From Pseudoscleropodium purum (Eukaryota > Streptophyta > Bryopsida > Hypnales > Brachytheciaceae): DNA of 64,000 nucleotides. Under the pieces are notes generated by a model that saw only the letters and a list, made by a program, of their open reading frames with translations, was not told the DNA's origin and ran no database searches. A program made the position numbers and the translations under genes. The DNA is taken from the NCBI GenBank assembly GCA_963969395.1, contig OZ017801.1:12467611-12531610 (forward strand), in the 5' to 3' direction. This document shows, piece by piece, positions 47,251-57,589 of the stretch (position 1 is the first letter of the stretch; every line of letters begins with the position of its first letter).

Positions 47251-48346
47251 ATTAAACAGATGAACGTGATGGCTAAGTGAACTTTGTAAAGTACAATGAG
47301 GTGAGCGTAAGGATTGTAGTTGTGATCAGATATGGTGGAATGCTTGTAGGTTGAATAGGATGTAGGGGAAGTGCTTGTAGATTTAGATTGAGTTTTTAGT
47401 AGGGAGCTCTTGACAAGATCCAAATCTCCAACGTGTGATACAAAAACTATTTGTCGAGTGACCTAGCAATCCCAAGGAGATGCTTTAGGAGACTTGCCAC
47501 ATAGATTGACACATTGTGTAGAGATCAAATGAGGTGAATTTGATACGACTATGTGTGTAAATGCAATCTAGAATAGAAAATAGTAGTTTCACTTTGTGAC
47601 GCTTGTGCAAGTAGGAGGATGGACTAGATAAATCTAATGCGCCTTACCCCAAGGCTAACCCAAGAAGTGTGATCACAAGGAGGTAGATTATAATACCAAC
47701 AAGCCTACATACAAGATCTTGAAAGGAACAATCACCTACAAACAAAGATGCATGCTCGATAGGATGAGCCTGTGAAATCCTTAGATTTGCATGCGGTGAT
47801 CTAGGTTACAAACAAATACTTGCACCTACGTATTGGATGAAGTGATCTCTTGACTTCCAATAACCCACCTATTGAAGAGTCCCAAACAAGCTAAGGAGTC
47901 ACAACCTTCCTACACCAATGCCTTTACTTTTTGAAAAACAACCACATCCACTACATTGAAGCAACAACTAGATCTAATTCGATACATCTCAAAGCTTATT
48001 CTTTGTGGTCAATTCAATTTGATTTGATTCATCTTCCAATTCATCTCTATTTAGTTCTATATTCAACATGTTGATCAAGTTCGAAACTTCAATCCAGTTT
48101 GACCTTGACATTCCAATTTCCAAATCAATTCAATAGTGAGGATTCTAGATCAATCCAGTAGTAAAGATTTGATCCAACATCCTAATTGATCCAACACCCA
48201 AGTAGTGAAGATTCAATTCAACATCTTAATTGATCCAACATCTCAATTTGATATAATATTGATTTAGATCTAGTAGCCAAGTTTGATCCAACAATCAAAG
48301 TTTGATCTAATTGATCTAGCATCCTAGCTTGAAACTTTGAACTAGT
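47251..48346. other. AT-rich stretch with degenerate oligomer repeats
   Basis: From about 48090 to 48340 a variant of TTGATCCAACA(T/C)C recurs many times (AATTGATCCAACATCCTAATTGATCCAAC-like), forming a degenerate tandem repeat. No gene recognised. Confidence 0.5.
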
Positions 48347-48562
48347 CACTAGAAAGAGCCTATGTTTTTTTGGATTTTTGTGTGTTTAAGTTGACGAATT
48401 TTTTTAGACAATTAATATAACAAGTTATGTTTTTATATCAACAATTACACCCACCATAACATCTTCATTTTATGGTAGATATAATTGTTGACATAAAAAC
48501 ACGACTTGTTATATTAAATGTCTAAAAAAATCCGTCAACTTAGACACAGGTTTCTTCTAGTG
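48347..48562. mobile_element. CACTA-terminated foldback element
   Basis: It begins CACTAGAAAGAGCC and ends GGTTTCTTCTAGTG. Inside, 48387-48458 pairs with 48471-48542 (about 72 nt, roughly nine mismatches) around a 12-nt loop. The termini resemble those of the 56.1-kb element (CACTAGAAAGAAAACATG), suggesting mobilisation by the same transposase. Flanking triplets (AGT/GGT) are not an exact duplication. Confidence 0.75.
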
Positions 48563-50153
48563 GGTTGATCCAATAATCTAATACATTAGTTTAGCATTAC
48601 TTTTTGACCTAATATTCAGTGTGTTTGAATTTACTAGTCCAATCTAGTTTGATCCAATATGAGGCTTATTGATAGCATAAAGCACTAGTTTTTATTTTTA
48701 TTTTAAGGAAATTTGGATGTAGGCTCTAGGTGAGAATTAAGTGGCCAAGATTAGGTGCACTTCAATTTTCTTTTGGTGCAAAATTTGGCTCTAAGTTAGG
48801 AATAAGTGTGAGTTGTATGGCATGAAAATAAAACCCAAAAAAAAATCTTTGGCAATTCCAGGTTTTGAACCGGTGCAAAAGAGGGCGACTAAGTTTCAAA
48901 GAGTGGTGCAAAACATGTGATAACCAAATTCTTGATAATGCAATTCAATCTCTACTAAGTAATTGTTTTTGTTATACAACTATTTCAAAATGAAATTGGC
49001 ATAAGTCTAAAGTTTGAAATGCTATCTACAATAAAAATACAACCTCAAAGGCTATAATTGCCAAGAAAAGTCAAGCAAAATCTACAACAAGAAAACTAAA
49101 ACTACAAAGAACATATCTAAGAAGCTAGACATTAAACCTATAAAATATAAAACCCATGATGGTGTGAAGAGACCACATGTTCCAATACCATGCCCAAAAC
49201 CCATAACAATAGTTATCAATATGGTTAAGCCACTACATGAAGCATTTTTTGTATGGAAAATCTTCCAATGTATAAACCTTTTGCCCATGCATGCCAACTA
49301 CAAGGCTAAACTAATCACCTTGCAAATGGTTGCAAAGCTTATCCTTCAAGAAGGCAAGTGACAAAAAACACCGTTTGTCTTCAATAGACCCTAGAACATG
49401 TATCATGGCTATTTCAATCAATTTTACATATTCCGGAATCTCCTTTGACAAAGAAGTATTAGCATCTGAAACTCGCCACAGGCAAGTTAAAGGATTCACA
49501 GCCAAGTTGGAGTCATCTAAGGTAGCCATGCTATTTGATAGCATGGATAGCTTGAATAAGTGATGTTGGATTTTGAGTTGAAAATAATTCAACATTGCTA
49601 GAATTAGGTGCTTGTTATCATTTTACCCAATCCACTTTGGCTCTCTATAATGTTTTTTTTATGACATTGAATTTCTTTAAGAAACTCTTCTCAGCATTTG
49701 TTTGCTTCTAGTATTGAGGAGAAACAATACCAAGTGCATCAAATAGACCATGTGTAGGAAAATGAATACTGAGCTTGTCAATGAGTTGTTTGGAGGCACC
49801 TACTTTCAATCAATAGAGACTTTAGGATCCAAGCAACCACAAACTACCAAGAATAAATCTCCAAAAGATCATAATAGGCTTCATAGTGTTGATTTCTTAT
49901 ATCAAAATATACCTAGTTCATCCACCAACAATGAAGAAGCTGTTGCATTTCAATGCTAGAGTGCATGTTTCTTTTATAAATTCCTAAAGAATGTAAGAAA
50001 ATATAATGAAAACCACATTACACATATAAGAGTCTACACCAAGTCAACATCAAAAGACAACAATACCAAATGTAATACTAACTTTGCACACTAAATTATC
50101 TTCCCAAATTCTCAATTATTTTAAGTGTATTCACGACTGAAATACATTGAGAT

Positions 50154-50407
50154 GGGTAATTTTGTTAAAATGGTGGTATTCCAGATGCCATTTGTACAAT
50201 GCTTTCTACCGCACGGGGCCACGAAACACTATCATATGTGCGCATGGAAGGCGTAGGCGTGCTGAACCGCTCACTAAACCAACATAATTCACAACTCTGC
50301 CACCTTTTTTTTCTAAAAACAATTCCATTTTTGCTGAGATTTTCAGCTTTCTACCAAAATAGTTTCCTACCATTTTACCAAAATATCACCATCTAAACAA
50401 AATTCCC
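50154..50407. mobile_element. AATGGCGG-family MITE inside the hAT remnant
   Basis: Left end GGGTAATTTTGTTAAAATGG and right end ending AACAAAATTCCC; the interior matches 30134-30417 closely (ATTTGTACAATGCTTTCTAC, TGTGCGCATGGAAGGCGTAG). ATTGAGA on the left and ATTGAGT on the right may be a 7-8-bp target duplication. Confidence 0.8.
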
Positions 50408-50804
50408 TATTGAGTTAAAAGACTGCTTTTACTCGAATAAGTTTTTCCTAAGTAAGATAGTTGAAATTTACCTATTTGAGTTTATTATACTATTAGAAAT
50501 CTAGTTCAAACATGGTCAAGTTTATAACACCAAAATCAATGGAAAACATTGAAGACATGAATTGATTTGAATACTAAAAAGCTCTTCTCAAAAGTCCTAA
50601 AAAGATGCAATCCTTTAGGGTTTTGAAGAATGGATTAGTAAGTGTGCCTAATCATATTTATTGTTGATCACATTGCACCAAAAGCCCCAATTGCATTGAC
50701 AAAGAATTTAATGTGTATGTTTTTGCATTTCTAATATTGGCTAGAGTTGGATTGATTTGAACTAAATATTTAATTCTATAATTTTATTGCAATTTTATTG
50801 GCAG

Positions 50805-51060
50805 TATGTGAAGATTGATCTGGATCACGTCAAAGCAGTGAGCCAAATCATCCCCAATACTCTTAATTTGGAGTGGAACCAGACATTTGTAATTGGCAAT
50901 GACAAAGCTCGAGGGAAACTCGAATTATTAGTGATTGAGGAATGCAATAATGAATCAATCTTACTTAAATCCTTTCCAATTTGTAAAAATGATATTATTA
51001 CACTAGTAATGCTCAAACACTATAACCTTTCTTATTTGGGACTTTGGGTTTGTTATCATT
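50805..51060 (+). pseudogene. Solitary C2-domain exon fragment
   Basis: After a plausible splice acceptor (TTTTATTGGCAG, ending 50804) an open frame reads YVKIDLDHVKAVSQIIPNTL, then NLEWNQTF and ARGKLELLVIEE. This is the beta-strand pattern of a C2 domain (YVKV...T.VI.NTLNPEWNQTF...L.V.D), a Ca2+/phospholipid-binding module of plant synaptotagmin or MCTP-type proteins. The calcium-binding DPYV start and the D-x-D loop are missing or altered. No other exon of such a gene is seen nearby, so it is probably a captured or stranded exon. The frame continues 30-40 residues past the similarity, then stops. Confidence 0.6.
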
Positions 51061-51440
51061 AGATTGTTTGGTTGAAGGATGTGCCGCACCGTCAATTGTT
51101 AAGCTTATATTTTTGTCATCCAACCAGCAATTGTTCTGTTCTTCATTCAATAGTGAATGTAATCAATGACAAATTTCCTCACAATTTTCTATTCAAAATA
51201 TCTTATCAATTAAATGTTCAGTGAGAATCAGTTTTTTGTTTTTTTATATTTAGCTATTAAGCCCTAGGTGATTAGATTCCACCTTCCAACTCTATCTCAT
51301 GGAGGCATACGTGTCCTTAAACCAAGCACAAGCTACCAATAATAAATCACTAAAATATTATAATACTAGGTTTAAGTAGAAAAAAATTCTACTTACTTTG
51401 TACATACACTCTTTACACCTTCAACAAGTATATTCCAAGA

Positions 51441-51881
51441 TTCCCTAGTTATGATTGTGCCTTCATGCTTTGTGGCAAGCTCCTCCCCATTGAGAAAAAA
51501 TTGAAGGTGTTGCACTTCATTAAGATTCATAGAGCTCCACAATAGGTCAATTTGGTCATGCTCTAAGCTCCAACAAGTTTGTGAAGTGTATTGTACAAAT
51601 TCAGGTCTACAGAAAGCTGAGCCCTCACCTTTGTACATCTCATAAAGCTTTTCCAAACAATTTTCCCTGGTTATGATTGTGTCTTCATGCTTTGTGGCAA
51701 GCTCCTCTCCATTGAGAAAAAATTGAAGGTGTTGCACTTCATTAAGGTTCATAGAGCTCCACAATAGGTCAATTTGGTCATGCCTAAGTTCCAATAAGTT
51801 TGTGAAGTGTACTGTACAAATTCAAGTCCACAAAAAGTTGAGCCCTCACCTTTGTACATCTCATAAGGCTTCTCCAAACAA
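51441..51881 (-). repeat. 221-bp tandem duplication inside the hAT remnant
   Basis: 51441-51660 and 51663-51881 are direct copies at about 90% identity, both containing CTTCATGCTTTGTGGCAAGC, AATTGAAGGTGTTGCACTTC and GAGCCCTCACCTTTGTACAT. A 1-bp deletion in the second copy (GCTCTAAG against GCCTAAG) shifts the frame. The translated unit contains DQIDLLWSSMNLNEVQHLQF. Confidence 0.9.
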
Positions 51882-54693
51882 TTTTGAAGCACTTCAACAA
51901 AATCATAGATAAATACATCCCATTGTTGTGAATATTGAATCAACACATCTACAACTTCCAATAGTGGTAGAAGACAAATCATGCCTATTGCATGGTAAGG
52001 GTCTAGTACATTCTCCAATATATCAACAACCTTTGTACAAAGACTCTACTACAAGAAAGAAACACTTGTAGTAGTTTAGGAGCAACGTTTATTGCAAGAG
52101 TAGCCTTAACTACAACATAGAACAATAATATGGCAAATAGTAGTAATATGGAACCCTAATTAAAAATTGAGCAAAGCTAAATCACAACACAAAATAGTAG
52201 TATACAAAAAAAACAAAGAACAATAATATGGAACCTTTAAAATTTGCTAAACCTAAACCACAATACATAAGAATATGTGGAATAGACAACAAATAATGGT
52301 AATATGGAACTCTAAAAAAATGAAAAAAATGGCTAATGAGGTGAAACATTGAATCATACCTTTTCAACCTTGTTTGTAGAATCCAACAACATCTTTGAAG
52401 CCATACTTCTATACTCATCACAATGGAGAAATCAAAGAGACCCACCTTGTTGTAACATTCTTTAACAACTTCAACCCTTTTGTATTAAGCAACTGCATGT
52501 GCCAACATATGAAACTCTACTTTCCATTTGGGAGAATGGGCAAGTAAGCATAACAAAACTTACAAAAATCTTCAATTGAATGGAACAAATTGAGTCTACT
52601 TAGTGTTTTCATAGCTAAGTTCACTCAATGTCCTATACAATGTACAATAGTTACATGTAGTGCAAATTTTGCCTTCAACTTGACGGTCACCTTTGTTTTG
52701 CATCTATGAAATGCAAAGACACTATCTACTTCAAAGTAGACAAGCTTTGTAGCTATTTCAAGTAGGTCTAGATCTCCATGAATTTGAAGAATACCCATCA
52801 AAAGGACTATCAAACTATTTGTTGTTGCTCAGTCGAACTCAAGTTTTTGGAGGATTATGAGGAGTAGGCATACAAATCGAATCTTGCATAACATAAATGT
52901 GCACATTAATGTAAGAGTAATTGTCAACCCCAAATGTTTCATCACATGTCATTGCAATATATTTAGTAGATTTTATCATGGCTTTCATGTGCTCATGTAC
53001 AAAGGAGTACATGTGCTTAGCCATTATCCAACCAGTACTTGCACTCAAGTGCATGGAAGGGCAAATTGGAGTTTCCAACAAATAATACAAATTAAACTTG
53101 GACTCAAACTCAATTATTGGCCAACTAGTATACAAGATTTGAAACAAAGTTGCAAATTGAACCTGCTTTTGTTGTGCTTTTGTTGAAGTGCAACTATTGA
53201 TTTGCTAGAGGATAGAGGCAGGGCACCTGGTAGCATAGAGCAACAAGTTAGCTTTATGTACCTTGCAATGACCATATTTGCATATAGTGTCCCAGTTTGG
53301 TGCCATTAAGCAAGGTTTTTTCCCCACTTTTGAATACACTCAACACTTGACCATGTGTAGCCATCCATCGGCTATGAGTATCATCTTAGCCTAGGGACAT
53401 TTTGTGCTTCACTCCATTTGAAATTTTCTTATTCAGTCATAATTTGACTTTCTAAAGCAAATAAGAAGCTCCTCCCCATCATTCATTTCATCATCCAACA
53501 AGTCGCTGTTGTCCAAAGGGCCATGATTGAACCGCATAGAAGTCTGGATCATCTTCACTACAAACGTAGCTTGGAGAGTTAGTTGACACAAATACAACGT
53601 CAATTGGCAAAGTAGACTTCAAAATGACATAACTACCTGGCTCTACTTGCACTTGTCAATGAGTCATTTTTTTCCCTACTAGAAAAAAGAAGCATGGTCT
53701 TTAGTAGATCATATATATAGATCAAGGGATCCATGATTTTCAAAGTTCCTTGAAGTCGCATAGAAGCTTTGGAGAGTAACTTGATCTTTGGCCCTCCTCT
53801 TCCCTTGCTCTCCTAAGATTCAATACTCTTACTTTTGCTTTCTCTCAACACTTTCATTAGCCTTAGACTTAGTACAGATCTTATTCCTTTGATTTTGCAA
53901 GAGCACCTCAACTGCAACTTTACATTCCAACTTTGACCCTAACGTAGTGCCTTGTACCCCACCCTCAGATGCCTTAGACAATACTATGACAAAAATTGAG
54001 CTAGTAATTGATTACAAAGAATCAAACAAAGAGTTTCTCCAAAACCCTAAAATATATTTAATCCCACTTATGCACCTAACCAATATACACATATCTACCA
54101 AAGAATGTAATCTTGATAAAGATATCAAAAACAACTAAGTGCAATTATCTATACCAAATTAGAAAACATTAAATTGTATGATAACTATGGCCAACACATA
54201 TATACAATGTACAATACCCGAATGCAATGGCTATGGAATCAATACCAAATATTCTTACAACAACAAATAATAGACCCACCATTGTAAAATTTTGAAATGG
54301 AAGTAGTGCAATTATACCAAAGATACCTTGGAAGAGACACATGCAACACATGACAAAAGCATCAAAATCCAACATCATATAGACACAAACATACTCCAAT
54401 ACATAATTGGAAAATTCCAAATAGAACACTCATATTTCTCATCACCAATAGCATGCCCAACATAAATAAAAACAAACAACTCACTCCACCCTTGAGACTA
54501 TATCTTTGGATCCCAAGGACTTGCATTCACCTAAAAATGGATCAAAACAAGCATAATACATGCATCCATTCATGAAACACTACAACAAACTATTCATTGG
54601 ATTAGATTAATTAACCACCAAAAAAGATAACTCAATTGCTATGATAATCATTGCACCAAATAAACATTGGTATACCAATAAAGATCCATACAC

Positions 54694-54716
54694 AAATATA
54701 TATATATATATATATA
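54694..54716. repeat. (TA)n microsatellite
   Basis: About 22 bp of alternating TA within the LINE remnant. Confidence 0.85.
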
Positions 54717-56105
54717 CAAACACACATACTATTGTACACCTCCCGATAGATATAATCAAATATGAAACCCCTTTAATCATAAAATACAAACATATAGTAG
54801 AACCCCTAGCAATACAAATACTACATATACATCATAAGTGCCATAATATAGCCTTAACCAACCTTCAAGACGAATTCGAACTAAAAATTTGCACTCACCT
54901 AATTATTTAAAATATACATATGAAAACCCCAAAGATAACACCAACAACAATAATGGTAAATCCTTCAAAATCTTGGAATGAGATCTCACTACCGAAGTAC
55001 CAAACAATTCAACAATAAATCACTATAAAATTGACACAACTATATATACACCCAATATATCAAATATAATATTAAAATACATAGCAAACAACTATTATAT
55101 AGAATTATAGATGGATCATATAACCTACCTAAAGAACAAGAAGATGGACTAACAATAGGAGACATAGTTGGATATAGAATTTACAACAAAACAAAAAACA
55201 TCAATATATCAAAAGACTTCTTATGCTTTGATCCAAAATATACTGAGGTAAGAGCTAATAGACATTTTTGAAATACTATACATTATCCAAAAATAATGAA
55301 GAAGATACATATATCTTTACAGATAGCTTCAACTCGCTACACCTTATAAATACACAACTAAAATATCCTACACTACAAAATAACCACCTCGATAAACTAA
55401 TACTAGAAGAAATCTCTAAAATATTAAAAAGAAGAACCAACTCAATATACCTATACAGAATCAAAGCACATGTAAATATATGTAGTAATGAAGAAGTAGA
55501 CAAATTAGTAAAAGCAGGAGCTGAAAAGCCCCCAAAAGAAATCTCAATAATTTATCAAAATGCCCACATGAGCCCATATTGGCTACACAGAGCTAAATCC
55601 AACAACCTAAACAACCTTGGAAAACCCCCATATGTGACCTCAAAAAATATCTAGATGGAGAATATATCCAACAAAAAGCCAATGCCATAAATTACAAATA
55701 CATAGACAAATGGGTAAACAACAAAGAACTAGACCTTGATGCATCTAATAATTTTTGGGACAACTCCAATATTATAGACAAACAAATAATCCAACTACTC
55801 AAATATAGATATGGGCAATATATGGGCTATGCCCATAAACACCTCTTTTGGCCCAATGAACATACCAATATTAATTGTACAATTTGTAATACACAAAATA
55901 TAGACACATGGCCACACCTCTTTTTAACTTGCCCAGAATTGAATATAAAAAACCTCAAAATAAAACAACATAACAATGTTGTTTGGGTATTGCACAAAAT
56001 GATTATGATTCATGAGCAACAAAATCTCAAGATGCTTCAATCTCATCAATGTATGAAAAACAATAGACAAACCTAAAGAAAATACAATACCCCCTTGGTT
56101 ATTAA

Positions 56106-57002
56106 CACTAGAAAGAAAACATGTTCAATACAACTGACTACTATGCACCTAGTGTCCTATACAACTATCATGCAACTAATTTCTTTTCTATTAATATCAA
56201 ATCTAATATAATTGTTTTATGTTGTTGTTTTACAACATTCATACATTGTTTTAGTTGCAAAGTAGTCATTCTATAGTTGCAAAAAACAACTAGGAAATAA
56301 CTAGTGTCCTATACAACTATCATGCAACTAGAAAATGACCATAGTTGTTTCCTAGTTGCACAATAGTTGGTTTTTAGTTGCACAAGTAGTTGGTTTTGGT
56401 TGCACACTAGTTGTTTTCTAATTGCTTTCAAAGTTCGTTCCCATTTTTCTTATATCAATTGTTCCATATCAATTGTAAACAATACCATTAGATTGGATAC
56501 ATATGACTCATAAGTTGTTGTAGTCCTATATAATAAATTCTTTTGATAGAATTCTAAGATTTCTACAATTTGTAGAAATAAAAAAATTATTAAAATTCAA
56601 GAAATTTTTAAATCTATGAAATTGAATTTTTGAAATCTAGGAAGAAGGTAGATTTGAAATCTAGAAAAAGATAGGTCTAAAACTCAAAAATTTAGAATAT
56701 TTAAAGTTAGTTCTAATATTCTAAAATCTAGAAAGAAGGTGGATATGAAATTTTGAAATCTACAAATCATTGAGATTAATATTTTAAAATCTACAAATCT
56801 ATAAGTTGCAAATAAGTTGCACATGAGGATGAAGTTCTTTGCATGTTGTTGGATGAAAAAAAAATCTACAACTAGACTACAACTAATGCAACTTGTTCAC
56901 TACAACTATAGGCTTTAGATTGTCACCTAATTACAAACATTCTATGCAACTTCAAAACGAGTTGCATAGTATAGTTGCAAAACCCTTCATTTTCTTTTAG
57001 TG
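56106..57002 (+). mobile_element. Complete non-autonomous CACTA element, 897 bp
   Basis: Starts CACTAGAAAGAAAACATG and ends TTTTCTTTTAGTG, flanked by TAA on both sides (56103-56105 and 57003-57005), the 3-bp target duplication of CACTA/En-Spm elements. There are many subterminal GCAACTA(G)/TAGTTGC motifs. The inner sequence is A/T-rich with no transposase ORF. It interrupts a LINE remnant whose protein similarity continues on both sides. A diverged inverted copy is at 1-594. Confidence 0.88.
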
Positions 57003-57589
57003 TAACCTGAGATGCAAAGACCCAATTGATACATAATTGTAACTGCAAAGCAAAACAAAAACTACACATACTATTAGTATTAATTCACCTTTATAATGGC
57101 CCATCTCCAATCCACCCCAATCCAATCTAACTATACAATTTATTGAATTTACATATTGCCACAATAGATTTTCATCAAATACTATCACAAACAAAGAAAC
57201 AAAATGTAATACATTACTAATTAACATTAGACACCAAGGATGGAATGTAGCACTATTCTTAACAATTATTGTTGGTTACGAGTAAATAGATACATGCTAC
57301 TATCATAGTTACAAGTCTATATCATAGAGTCTACCTTCAAAAGGAGGCACCAAGGATAACACCTTCAATTTGAGCCTACATGACTTAGATAATAGAACTA
57401 TCCCTAACAAACTCTTCATTCATGCTTGTCATATGACCAGAGTTACTCTTTTTTTCTTTCTTCTTCTCTTCTTTTGCTCATTAAACTTTCAAGTCAAAAT
57501 TCAAGCCTCTTGTTGATATTCAACTTCACTAATAGATATCTCTAAATTTCAATAAATTTTTTAAGAAGATGATTCACCAAGTCAACTTT

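Larger units (their letters stand above)
49150..53460 (-). pseudogene. Decayed hAT/DUF4371-type transposase gene
   Basis: Minus-strand pieces occur in protein order with stops and frameshifts. About 53340-53240 has a zinc-finger-like segment (PNWDTICKYGHCKVHK). 53147-52839 has AKHMYSFVHEHMKAMIKSTKY followed by IAMTCDETFGVDNYSYI, like the N-terminal part of the RNase-H-like fold. 52813-52440 has VTVKLKAKFALHVTIVHCIG, then VNLAMKTLSRLNLFHSIEDF and KLLKNVTTRWVS. 52018-51393 is a helical region with an internal duplication. 49595-49160 has a hAT C-terminal dimerisation-like stretch (EYVKLIEIAMIHVLGSIEDK). hAT-like proteins with DUF4371 are class II transposases or their domesticated relatives. 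This one is dead. A MITE (50154-50407) and a C2-domain exon (50805-51060, opposite strand) lie within it. Confidence 0.7.
53947..57280 (+). pseudogene. Decayed LINE (non-LTR retrotransposon) ORF2, split by a CACTA element
   Basis: 55080-55260 has an eroded RNase H start (I-I-D-G-S). 55268-55654 encodes IFTDSFNSLHLINTQLKYPT followed by YLYRIKAHVNICSNEEVDKL, the middle and end of an RNase H domain. After a frameshift, 55640-56076 continues with a Cys/His segment (INCTICNTQNIDTWPHLFLTC), like the zinc-binding region after RNase H in plant LINEs, and ends TIPPWLL at 56080-56103. The CACTA element then interrupts. The same protein appears to resume at about 57006, where LTIQFIEFTYCHNRF and HQGWNVALFLTIIVG follow. 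Upstream parts (53947-54910) are possible reverse-transcriptase remnants with many stops; this part is uncertain. No poly(A) tail was identified. Confidence 0.7.

Noticed and set aside
26477..50407. AATGGCGG MITEs considered as solo LTRs
   Set aside because: Their ends are inverted, not direct, repeats and lack TG...CA termini.
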